The position numbers were made by a program, and so were the translations under genes. A DNA stretch of 64,000 nt from Paenibacillus cookii. Its GTDB lineage: Bacteria; Bacillota; Bacilli; Paenibacillales; Paenibacillaceae. The DNA lies in the NCBI RefSeq assembly GCF_018333375.1, contig NZ_BORW01000005.1:124001-188000 (forward strand), in the 5' to 3' direction. Below the pieces are notes generated by a model. That model made no database searches. It had not been told where the DNA came from and saw only the letters and a program-made list of their open reading frames with translations. Positions 35,235-42,692 of this stretch are shown here, piece by piece; position 1 is the stretch's first letter, and each line of letters starts with the position of its first letter.

Positions 35235-35324
35235 TTGTGAAGTTTTACACAAGTATACGTCTTCTTGGTCCGAATCTCTCTGTTTTCCTCCATTTTTGTG
35301 CGCAAATTGTGATAAATTCAACAA
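35235..35324 (-). promoter_or_regulatory. Two Rex-like operators upstream of DUF1641-ndh
   Basis: TTGTGAAGTTTTACACAA (35235-35252) matches the Rex consensus TTGTGAANNNNTTCACAA at all but one fixed position. A weaker copy, TTGTGATAAATTCAACAA, lies at 35307-35324. Rex represses when NAD+ is high and lets go when NADH binds, so NDH-2 would rise as NADH builds up. The wider gap 35040-35509 is AT-rich; I could not place the -10/-35 boxes with confidence. Confidence 0.75.
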
Positions 35325-35446
35325 AGTGTCGCTGAACGGATGAAACATGTTGCCACTTTTTGTCCTTCTCCCCTAGGTTCTGCATTTCCATAATGCAATA
35401 TACCTTTGAATGCAGCAAGATGCAAGGGGAAGGGGCTCCGTCCCGA

Positions 35447-35486
35447 ATAAAAAAAACGCCTTCTGCGGCGGGCCGCGGAAGACGGT
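35447..35486 (-). terminator. Terminator of the ccdC-like gene (minus strand)
   Basis: Arms at 35457-35468 and 35473-35484 (one G-T pair, one mismatch), a four-base loop, and on the minus strand a run of eight T at 35456-35449. Confidence 0.8.
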
Positions 35487-35509
35487 GAAAGGATGCGTAA
35501 ATATCGTTG

Positions 35510-36046
35510 TTATTTTGCATTCGTCGAGGTCGGGGGTTCCGGGGACAGCGGGGGGCTTTGCAGTTCGCCCGACGCTTCAATGGAGCGGTATTGTTTCAGC
35601 ATGAACACTCTCCAGCGGACGATCATGCCGAACGCCAGCAAGAAAAACAGGGCGCCGGACTGCGGAATCGAAACATACTCGTCGATCACCTGATGAAGCA
35701 CGGTACGGACGATCAGCAGAACGAACAAGATGACCACGAAGCTTTTGGAACGTCTGGCGAACACCTGGCCCTCCGATACCTCGAATTTGGTGCTGCGAAT
35801 GAGCGGATATGAAAATATGAACCAGCCGACAAGGAAGGCGGCCAACGCCCAGAGCCACGGAACCCGGACTTGCGGCGCCACGAACATCAGGAAGCCGGTG
35901 GCCATGCCTAGCGGCGGAATAATGATTTTTTTGATCGTTACCGGTCTGTTGCTGGCCTTCAAGCGGACAAAAATGACCAGAAGAGCCATCAATAAAGCCC
36001 CTACGGTGGATCCGATTTGAAGATATGAGGGACTGATATGAGCCAC
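35510..36046 (-). CDS. CcdC-like membrane protein (DUF1453)
   Basis: A 178-residue protein with five hydrophobic segments and the CcdC-like features 'FVRLKASNRPVTIKKIIIPPLGMATGFLMF' in outline, 'WFIFSYPLIRSTKFEV' and 'GMIVRWRVFMLKQYR'. In B. subtilis CcdC sits with the cytochrome c maturation gene ccdA, but its own role is unclear. Here no ccdA is next to it. GTG at 36046 is chosen because AGGAG (minus strand, 36059-36055) is 8 bases upstream; a TTG at 36052 is too close. A TATAAT-like box lies on the minus strand near 36100. Confidence 0.8.
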   Translation of the reverse strand: MAHISPSYLQIGSTVGALLMALLVIFVRLKASNRPVTIKKIIIPPLGMATGFLMFVAPQVRVPWLWALAAFLVGWFIFSYPLIRSTKFEVSEGQVFARRSKSFVVILFVLLIVRTVLHQVIDEYVSIPQSGALFFLLAFGMIVRWRVFMLKQYRSIEASGELQSPPLSPEPPTSTNAK

Positions 36047-36144
36047 GTTCAAGACTCCTCTCTTCTTAATGATATAATTAATCACGTATAACTATATTAT
36101 ATCACACCCGGCAAGAAGTAAACTTGAACGCCATATGACATTCC

Positions 36145-36723
36145 TTACTTATGGATCGGCTTTTTGCTCGTGTGCAGCCCTTCCAAAAAAGCCCGCAAAA
36201 CGTATTCCACGCTTTCATCCACCTTCAGGTCCATTTGAAACCCTCCGTGCTGCTCAAGCGACGCAAACCCGTGCAAAAGGCTGCGCAGGCCGCGGATCGC
36301 GTGCAGCGTTTCCGTTTCGCCGAGCCCGTAAGGCTCCATAATCCGCAAAAAGAGGTTCAACAGCTCCTGTTTCGCCGATTCCAGCTCTTCGTGCCGCTGC
36401 GTGTTTACCTTATAAAAGGCTTCGTACAACCCGGGGCGGGAACGTGCGAACCGGAGGTAAGCGCCGCATAAGCTGAGGATCGCATCGTCGCCCGTTTTGC
36501 CGATAACCGCGTCCCGCGTCGTTTCGACGAGCAAGCGGATGCAGTGAACGGTCAGCGCGGCCCGCAAATCGGGAAGGCCGTTCACGTGGTTATACAGGGA
36601 AGGCGAACGCACCTTCAGCTTTTGCGCAAGCGCAGCCAAGGTCAGCGAATCCAGTCCGGATTCGTCGGCGATTTCGGCAGCGGCAACGAGGAGGGTGTGA
36701 CGGTCGAGGCCCATTTTCGCCAT
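36145..36723 (-). CDS. TetR/AcrR-family repressor
   Basis: A 192-residue regulator with the TetR helix-turn-helix at about residues 8-55 ('TLAALAQKLKVRSPSLYNHVNGLPDLRAAL') and a helical ligand domain of the WHG/TetR_C_33 kind ('RFARSRPGLYEAFY', 'RGLRSLLHGFASLEQHGGF'). It follows the MBL-fold gene after one base, so the two are cotranscribed, and it very likely represses their common promoter, which holds a perfect dyad. Ligand unknown. Confidence 0.88.
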   Translation of the reverse strand: MAKMGLDRHTLLVAAAEIADESGLDSLTLAALAQKLKVRSPSLYNHVNGLPDLRAALTVHCIRLLVETTRDAVIGKTGDDAILSLCGAYLRFARSRPGLYEAFYKVNTQRHEELESAKQELLNLFLRIMEPYGLGETETLHAIRGLRSLLHGFASLEQHGGFQMDLKVDESVEYVLRAFLEGLHTSKKPIHK

Positions 36724-36724
36724 C

Positions 36725-37441
36725 TTATTTCACCTCCCGAAAAGCGGCTTCGGCCCGCAGAATGGCCTGGTTCATGGCAGCGGCGGGCTGCTCCAGCATC
36801 CGGCCGTGGCCGACGGCCAGCCAGGACGGCTTCAGGCCGGCCAGGCGGCGGGCGCTTGCCAATGCGGCTTCTTTATTCCAGGTCGCCATCGCGGGGAAAG
36901 GGAAAAGCGGCCGCGTGTCGCCGGATACGGCCATGCCGCCCCGGATTTGGAACGCGTCGCCGGCGATCAGGACGCCGCTCCGGGTATCGTAGAAGGCCAT
37001 ATGGCCGGGCGTATGCCCCGGAGAGGCGATGGCCAGGAGGGAACCGGTCCGATCCCCGTCCGCCAGGAGGCGATCCGGTTTCGTACGGATTTTTTGCGGG
37101 ACGTCCCCCTTGATCGGCGTTTGCGGTTCTCCCGCTTCCAGGGCGCGGCTGCCGGCCAAAAGGGCTTGATCCCGGCGTGATATAAGCACTTCGGCGTTCG
37201 GGAGGGCTTCCTTTAATCCGTCCAAAGCCCCGACATGGTCTCCATGCGCATGGGTGAGCAAAATGCGGGTAATCGGTTTGCCGAGCGAATCCGCGGCGTT
37301 GAGAATCCCCTTCAGGCTGAACGGCATGCCCGCATCGATCAGGGTCAGGCCGTCCGCTTCTTCGACGAGATACACGTTGACGGGGAACAGGCGGGGCAAA
37401 AAGGAAAGCTGGGTGACTTGATGAACGGTCGTTTTTTTCAT
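36725..37441 (-). CDS. Metallo-beta-lactamase-fold hydrolase
   Basis: A 238-residue enzyme with the metal motif THAHGDHVG (about residues 61-69), second histidine in 'SPGHTPGHMAFY', the aspartate in 'VLIAGDAFQ' and final histidine in 'WLAVGHGRML'. The two-metal site hydrolyses esters, lactones or thioesters; a lactonase or detoxifying role is possible but unproven. ATG at 37441 has GGGAGG 9 bases upstream; the frame runs further without a site. Partner repressor lies downstream in the operon, suggesting substrate-type induction. Confidence 0.85.
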   Translation of the reverse strand: MKKTTVHQVTQLSFLPRLFPVNVYLVEEADGLTLIDAGMPFSLKGILNAADSLGKPITRILLTHAHGDHVGALDGLKEALPNAEVLISRRDQALLAGSRALEAGEPQTPIKGDVPQKIRTKPDRLLADGDRTGSLLAIASPGHTPGHMAFYDTRSGVLIAGDAFQIRGGMAVSGDTRPLFPFPAMATWNKEAALASARRLAGLKPSWLAVGHGRMLEQPAAAMNQAILRAEAAFREVK

Positions 37442-37465
37442 GAAAATCATCCTCCCATACGCTAG

Positions 37466-37510
37466 AACTAATCTTATTAGCATTATAACTAATGACATTA
37501 GTTTTGGCAA
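37466..37510 (-). promoter_or_regulatory. Promoter with TetR-type operator in the spacer
   Basis: On the minus strand TTGCCA (37510-37505) and TATAAT (37487-37482) are 17 bp apart. The spacer is filled by the dyad AACTAAT-GAC-ATTAGTT (37487-37503). A second, imperfect copy AACTAAT-CTT-ATTAGCA lies just downstream (37466-37482). Binding would shut the promoter directly. Confidence 0.85.
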
Positions 37511-37925
37511 TCATTTATTTTCCAAAATCTACCCATTTTTTGTTAAGGCATCTTCAACGTTCGATTCCGGACGCTCTCCGGGCACAACGTTATAGTTGGG
37601 CGAATGCGTTTCACGCCAAGGCTGCTTGGCGGAAAGCCGCTGCTCGGATGTTTGCAGAATTCTCTTTCAAAAAAGCGTTTTCAAAAGGACAAAATCATAC
37701 TATAATGGGAATTGTAAACCCTTTCATATGTCTAATCTGATTTGGGCCCTTCATTCGGAGGGCTCCTTTTTTTCGGGGTTCCCCGCAGAAGCGCCCGAAC
37801 TGGCTTGCAGCCCGGGTCCGCTTGACGGGGACTTTTTGCATAAAAAGCGAGAGGAAAAACCCGCCTCCTTCGTCTACTAGATATGTAAAATGGTCAGAGG
37901 AAGAGAGAGTCAGGGGAGGATCGTT
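37511..37925 (+). other. Leader region of the first ECF sigma operon
   Basis: No gene seen. TTTTCA (37678-37683) and TATAAT (37701-37706), 17 bp apart, give a sigma-A promoter. GGCCCT...AGGGCT with a short loop followed by seven T (about 37745-37775) could be a terminator or attenuator between this promoter and the sigma gene. I could not identify a convincing ECF-type autoregulated promoter. Confidence 0.45.
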
Positions 37926-38531
37926 ATGATAGACCCGTCACGGGACGCTGCGCTGGTCAAACAGGTGCTTGCCGGACATAAGGACAGCTTTGCGCAGCTG
38001 GTCGATACGCATAAAAACAAAATATACGGTTTGCTTCTGGGCATGGGGGCAAGCCCGCAGGACGCCCAGGATTATACGCAGGAAGCTTTTCTGAAGGCTT
38101 ACCGCAAGCTGGCAAGCTTCAGGGAAGACTCCAGCTTCGCCTCATGGCTGTACACGATTGCCGTGAACGTCATGCGGGACGCGATGCGGAAAAAAAAAGA
38201 CCTGCTGGCGGATGACGGCGTCCTTGGCGAGGGAAGGCACCATGCCGAAACGCCGGAATTAGCCTTTCTGCGCAAGGAGACCGGCGGAGAAGTGCAGCAG
38301 CTCATCAACCAACTGCCCGAAAAATACCGCATCGTGCTGCTGCTGCGATATACGAACGAGCTCAGTTACGAAGAAATCGCCGGGATTGCCGGCATTAAAG
38401 TAAACCAGGTGCGGAACCGGCTTCACCGAGCCAAGAAGTCCTTATGCAAAATGGTCAAGGATAAGGAGGGGATAAAGCATGAAATGCTGGAATCTGTCTC
38501 AGACAAGAGAATTCATTCGGTCTGGAAATAA
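37926..38531 (+). CDS. ECF-subfamily RNA polymerase sigma factor
   Basis: A 201-residue sigma factor. Region 2 at about residues 25-95 ('GLLLGMGASPQDAQDYTQEAFLKAYRKLASFREDSSFASWLYTIAVNVMRD' in outline) and region 4 at about 125-180 ('LPEKYRIVLLLRYTNELSYEEIAGIAG'). It directs RNA polymerase to a stress regulon under control of the anti-sigma factor encoded next, whose gene overlaps by 53 bases. The ATG at 37926 follows GGGGAGGA; an upstream in-frame start at 37890 lacks a site. Confidence 0.92.
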   Translation: MIDPSRDAALVKQVLAGHKDSFAQLVDTHKNKIYGLLLGMGASPQDAQDYTQEAFLKAYRKLASFREDSSFASWLYTIAVNVMRDAMRKKKDLLADDGVLGEGRHHAETPELAFLRKETGGEVQQLINQLPEKYRIVLLLRYTNELSYEEIAGIAGIKVNQVRNRLHRAKKSLCKMVKDKEGIKHEMLESVSDKRIHSVWK

Positions 38532-40104
38532 CGCAATGGATGAAGAGGCGCGCCTCCATATGCAAACTTGTCCGGAGTGCCGTTTGCTGCTGCAGCTGGC
38601 GGAAGAGGGGGAAAAGGCGTGGGAAGAGCTGCTCTTTCGCAAGGCATTGCCCGACGGGTTCACGGAGCGGGTGATGGCGTCTTTGGCCGACATTGAAATC
38701 GAAGACGGGGACGGATCCATGGAGCATGGGCATCCGGCATCTTTTCGGCGCAAGCGCAGATACGGACGAATCATCCGAAAAAGCGCGCTGTGGATCGCAT
38801 CGCTGGCCATCGTCACGGCGGCCCTCACCTTATATGCCCAGCCGTCCATCGCCGATTGGGTAAGGTCCATTTTTTCCAAAGAGACGACGGACAGCGGGAT
38901 GCTCGATGCGCGCAAGCTGGGCATTGTACAGAATCCCCATGTGAAGGTGAAGGATAAAGGTTATGCGCTGGAAATCGACGAGGTCGTTGCGGATGCCACC
39001 AGGCTCGTCATGGGCGTGAAGGTGACGGATCCCCAAGGGAAGCCTTTGGTTTACGCGATCGATTGGCATGATCTCCATATTACGGATTTGAACGGAAATG
39101 AGGTCGCGGAGCTGAGAGGCATCGAGGGATCGGACACGGTCGAAAAATTGACGTTTGTTTTTGTGAAGGAAATCCCGGCGGATGCGCTGATCGTGCAGGC
39201 CCGCGTCGACCATCTGCAGATTCCGTACACCGGAAAGGTCGTCGACGGGAAATGGGATTTCCGGTTCGAACTGGACATGAAAAAGGCGAACGCGATGAAC
39301 ATCACGACGCCTTTGCATGAGAAATATACGACCCCCGACGGCCTGCGGATCGAAATGGAGAAGCTGGTTCGCACGCCAAGCGGGGTGCGGCTCGAGTTAA
39401 GCACGTCGTTAAGCCCCCGGGCGGCCCGGCGTTCTCCGGGCGAACTGGAGTCCAAGCAGCAGCTGATGTTTCATTTTGAAAACGAGCAGGGGGAAGACAT
39501 TTCGAGCGTCAACAATATCAAGTTCCCGCATATGGAAACCATCATCTCGCAAAACAGCGAACTCCGGGGAGGGAAACGCCACTGGACGTTCACGTTCCGT
39601 TATCTTCCCTATGACCGCCAGAAGCTGCGCTTCGTGCTGGACGGATATTCCATCCCGGTCCGAAGCGGCGGTTCGGTGGAGCTTGTTCCAAGCGAGCTGA
39701 AACACCGTCCGGCCGTGTTCAAGGATCAAGGAGACGAACTGACGTTAAGCGATTTCTGGGTCGACAACGATCCCAACCAGAAAGAGGGGACAGGCCCGAA
39801 CGTCAGCCTGATCCGGATGAAGGGCAAATTCCGCAACATGTTCAACCATGACGAATGGATCGTAAAGGATTCGGACGGAAAGGAATACCCGGTGACGTAC
39901 AGAGGATCGGTCGGGTGGGGTGAATGGAACGAGGCAACGGGGGACCCGGGCTTTATCGTGAACGGAATGAAACGGCTGCCCGAAAAAGCGACGCTTATCC
40001 GCATCGTTACGGACAAATGGTACAACAACGTGGAATGGTCCTTTGAGCTGCCGAAGGGCAAATCGATCCCCGGCCTGGAGCATGCGGACCCGCCGACGTA
40101 TTAA
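38479..40104 (+). CDS. Membrane anti-sigma factor with zinc-finger N-terminus and DUF4179-type extracellular domain
   Basis: A 541-residue protein. N-terminal ZAS-like zinc finger with HMQTCPEC (about residues 27-34), which would hold the sigma factor; a membrane helix at about 96-114 ('SALWIASLAIVTAALTLY'); then a large outer region beginning with a DUF4179-like domain ('LGIVQNPHVKVKDKGYALEIDEVVADATRLVMGV' in outline) and a beta-rich C-terminal part. Overlaps the sigma gene by 53 bases, the typical coupling for sigma/anti-sigma pairs. The outer domain presumably senses an envelope signal. Confidence 0.88.
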   Translation: MKCWNLSQTREFIRSGNNAMDEEARLHMQTCPECRLLLQLAEEGEKAWEELLFRKALPDGFTERVMASLADIEIEDGDGSMEHGHPASFRRKRRYGRIIRKSALWIASLAIVTAALTLYAQPSIADWVRSIFSKETTDSGMLDARKLGIVQNPHVKVKDKGYALEIDEVVADATRLVMGVKVTDPQGKPLVYAIDWHDLHITDLNGNEVAELRGIEGSDTVEKLTFVFVKEIPADALIVQARVDHLQIPYTGKVVDGKWDFRFELDMKKANAMNITTPLHEKYTTPDGLRIEMEKLVRTPSGVRLELSTSLSPRAARRSPGELESKQQLMFHFENEQGEDISSVNNIKFPHMETIISQNSELRGGKRHWTFTFRYLPYDRQKLRFVLDGYSIPVRSGGSVELVPSELKHRPAVFKDQGDELTLSDFWVDNDPNQKEGTGPNVSLIRMKGKFRNMFNHDEWIVKDSDGKEYPVTYRGSVGWGEWNEATGDPGFIVNGMKRLPEKATLIRIVTDKWYNNVEWSFELPKGKSIPGLEHADPPTY

Positions 40105-40135
40105 CGGAATTGGCGCGAGCCTTGGCCTGAACGAC

Positions 40136-40180
40136 AAAAGCGTACCCCTTCCAGGGAGCCTGGAAGGAGGTACGCTTTTT
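40136..40180. terminator. Strong terminator after the first anti-sigma gene
   Basis: AAAAGCGTACC plus CCTTCCAGG (40136-40155) pair with CCTGGAAGG and GGTACGCTTTT (40159-40179) with one bulged base; loop of three. Can serve the convergent gene too. Confidence 0.9.
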
Positions 40181-40208
40181 GGGCTAAAACATTCATTAGT
40201 AAAAATAT

Positions 40209-41105
40209 TCATCCGATAAACGGTTTTCCCCATAAAATATAAAAATCAAACGTCAGCCTAAAGGAGCTATGGGCGAGCAGCCCCCGGACCTGTTCCTCGG
40301 CGGCTTGCCAGGACAGCGGCGTCATCCGGAGCATGGCTTCCAAATGATGCGGCTCCAGCTCGGCTTCGTATCGCACGCGGCGCTGCTTCATGCCCGGAAA
40401 ATGTTTGGCGAACAACGCGGCCGTATGTTCCGCAGCCTTCGTGCGGCGGGCACGCTCCCCGTACAGAAATTGCCTGAACTCCCGCAAATACTCCGGTCCC
40501 GGAACCACTTTCGCAAGCATGCCGTTCGGTTTGAGCAGCCGCCGGAATTCCCCGTAATTGGAGGGGGACAATATATTCGTGACGACGTCAAACGCTTGAT
40601 CCCGAAACGGGCTGCGGGCCAAATCGGCCACGACCCAGATGGCGCGGGCGTTTCTTTTGGCGGCCGTCACGATGCCCGGCTTGGACAGATCGGCCCCTAC
40701 CGCGACGATGTCTTGGTTCATGGCAGACTCCAGTTTGGCTTGCAAAGCGGATACATGCGATCCTTCGCCGCATCCGGCATCCAGCAGCGCCAAGGAGTCG
40801 GCCGGATCCGGCCGTATGTTGCCGTTGATGACGGAAAATAAATGTTCGAGCAGCAAATCGAAATATCCGGCGTCGTTGATCAGCCTGCGCGCCGCGAACA
40901 ATTCCTTTTCGTATTTGCCCGGCTTGGCGTTCGGCAGCAGATGGACGTACCCGTCGCGGGACAGATCAAAAAGGTGGCCGGCCGTGCATGACAGGCTTCG
41001 TTCGCCCGCCATGTTCATGGCCCCGCCGCAGACGGGACAGCGGAAGATGGTTGCGTGGCGGGCCAAAAGGCTCGCCAAATGATGCAGATGTTCTTTTTTG
41101 GACAA
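40209..41105 (-). CDS. RlmA-like 23S rRNA (guanine-N1)-methyltransferase
   Basis: A 298-residue protein. The N-terminal zinc ribbon FRCPVCGGAM...SLSCTAGHLFDLSRDGYVHLL is the RlmA hallmark; the SAM-binding motif is LLDAGCGEGSHVSAL (about residues 100-114), followed by 'GADLSKPGIVTAAKR' and 'FDVVTNILSPSNYGEFRRLLKPNGML'. RlmA(I) methylates G745 and RlmA(II), found in Gram-positives, G748 of 23S rRNA; RlmA(II) influences tylosin susceptibility. Which position is modified cannot be read here. TTG start at 41105 with TGGGGTG 9-10 bases ahead; an upstream extension is possible. Confidence 0.85.
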   Translation of the reverse strand: MSKKEHLHHLASLLARHATIFRCPVCGGAMNMAGERSLSCTAGHLFDLSRDGYVHLLPNAKPGKYEKELFAARRLINDAGYFDLLLEHLFSVINGNIRPDPADSLALLDAGCGEGSHVSALQAKLESAMNQDIVAVGADLSKPGIVTAAKRNARAIWVVADLARSPFRDQAFDVVTNILSPSNYGEFRRLLKPNGMLAKVVPGPEYLREFRQFLYGERARRTKAAEHTAALFAKHFPGMKQRRVRYEAELEPHHLEAMLRMTPLSWQAAEEQVRGLLAHSSFRLTFDFYILWGKPFIG

Positions 41106-41464
41106 CGCAAATACACCCCATTCATTTCGTTTGGTTCGGGATCTTGCAAATCCCGGGTCAAATGAAAAAGGCGCAGCTAAATAAACCTCGGCTTCAGGCT
41201 TCAAAAAAAAGCGGCCGGGTCGATTTAAACCTGCACCTCTCATTAACGCAAACGAATGTAATGGATCATGGCCTTGCGTTCAGCTCCTTGCCCCAAAATA
41301 GGCGGAAGCATTTTCTTCCGCCGTTCTATTGTAACACGAACCCGAAACAAGATAAAATCACAAGGATGGGGTTTATCTTTCCGGCGGCTTGATACACTAG
41401 AAATAAAGGTTGTAGATTTCGTGTCCGGACCCCAAAGGAACGTAAAGGAAATGGTCCGCCCAGG

Positions 41465-41493
41465 TTGACACCGGCAACTGTTAACCATATAAT
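41465..41493 (+). promoter_or_regulatory. Consensus promoter of the Rrf2-type gene
   Basis: TTGACA (41465-41470) and TATAAT (41488-41493), 17 bp apart. ACTGT and ACAGT half-sites flank the -10 box (about 41477-41499), a possible operator for the encoded regulator. Confidence 0.8.
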
Positions 41494-41515
41494 TACAGTA
41501 TAAGGAGGAGCAAAA

Positions 41516-41950
41516 ATGAATAGTGAGTTTAACATTGCCGTCCATTGTTTAACCCTTCTTAGCGTAAAAGAGGATCATATGGCTAACAGCGAGGAAATCG
41601 CCAAAAGCGTATGCACGCATCCTGCACGCATACGCAAGGTGCTCGGCCTGCTGCGCAAACATGGGTACGTGGCGACAAAAGAAGGCGTCGGCGGAGGGTA
41701 TCTGCTGAATCCGGACACCGAAAACGCGACGCTGGGAGACTTGTATCGTTTGCTCGCCCGAGGCTCCTTGAAGCCGGGCTGGTGCTCCGGCGGCGAAGAG
41801 CTGAATTGCGAGGTTGCGGCCAATATCCAGGGGATCATGGATCAAATATACAGCGGCGGAGAATCCGCGCTGGAACGATATCTGGACGGGATCACGATGA
41901 AGGACGTCAAACGCCAGATCGTTGAAGCCGGAACCGCGGACCCGGTTTAA
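41516..41950 (+). CDS. Rrf2-family transcriptional regulator
   Basis: A 144-residue winged-helix regulator: 'FNIAVHCLTLLSVKEDHMANSEEIAKSVCTHPARIRKVLGLLRKHGYV' in outline, wing 'GVGGGYLLNPDTENATLGDLYRLL'. The C-terminal part keeps only two cysteines (WCSGGEELNCEV) rather than the three-cysteine Fe-S cluster of IscR/NsrR, so it resembles the YwnA/CymR branch or a thiol-based sensor. Close promoter half-sites suggest autoregulation. AAGGAGGAG precedes ATG. Confidence 0.88.
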   Translation: MNSEFNIAVHCLTLLSVKEDHMANSEEIAKSVCTHPARIRKVLGLLRKHGYVATKEGVGGGYLLNPDTENATLGDLYRLLARGSLKPGWCSGGEELNCEVAANIQGIMDQIYSGGESALERYLDGITMKDVKRQIVEAGTADPV

Positions 41951-41968
41951 TATCGCAGTAATAGACAG

Positions 41969-41998
41969 GCAGCTTCCGAAGAAGGGGCTGCTTTTTTG
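41969..41998 (+). terminator. Terminator of the Rrf2-type gene
   Basis: GCAGCTTC (41969-41976), CGAA loop, then GAAG...GCTGC with a small bulge, followed by six T. Confidence 0.7.
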
Positions 41999-42162
41999 CT
42001 GCGTTTTTTATGTAGGGACGTGCAAAATCGATGGACAAAAAATAAAACCGTTTACGCTTCTGAGCTGTCTTAAATATACGGAAATGACAACATCCGTTAT
42101 CGATCCTGGAATGGTTCGATGAATCTTCACCGGCCGGTGAAAATGCAGGAAAGGGGTTAAGC

Positions 42163-42692
42163 GTGATGAGCGACCCGGAACTTACGGCCGCTGCCTGCCA
42201 GGGGATGAAGAAGCGTTTTACGCGCTGGTATCCGGATTAAAGAGAAAGCTGTACGGCATTGCGTACAGCTATTTGGGCAATGAGGCGGACGCGCTTGAAG
42301 CCATGCAGGAAGCGGTGTGCAAAGCCTGGGCGAACTGCGCCAAGCTGAAAGAACCTTCGGCTTTCGAGGCATGGCTGGTCCGCATTCTGATCCGCTGCTG
42401 CATCGACGAACAGAAGCGGAGGAAACGGACCCTGCCGCTTACGTTCGACAAAGGTGAGCGCATGGCCGAGATGGTCAGCGACAGCAGGCTGGATTTGCAT
42501 CATGCGATGAGGCGGCTGAGGCCGAAATACAGGCATGTGCTTGTGCTGAAATACTATCAGGATATGACGCTTGCCGAAATTGCCAACGTGTTGGGCAAAC
42601 CGGAGGGCACGGTAAAAACATGGCTTCATCAAGGCTTGAAGCAGCTGCGAGGCAAACTGAACGCAGGGGGCGAGGTATATCATGGGGAATGA
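42163..42692 (+). pseudogene. Second ECF-type sigma factor, apparent frameshift near the start
   Basis: The start region reads 'MSDPELTAAACQG' from ATG at 42166 (or GTG 42163, AAGGGG upstream), then runs out of frame. The frame that carries 'DEEAFYALVSGLKRKLYGIAYSYLG' and the rest (regions 2 and 4: 'EADALEAMQEAVCKAW', 'LRPKYRHVLVLKYYQDMTLAEIANVLGKPEGTVKTWLHQGL' in outline) begins at the GGGG run 42201-42204 and has no start of its own. One extra G in that run would restore a continuous 176-residue sigma factor. The next gene overlaps it by 11 bases and is its anti-sigma partner. Broken gene or sequencing error. Confidence 0.8.
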
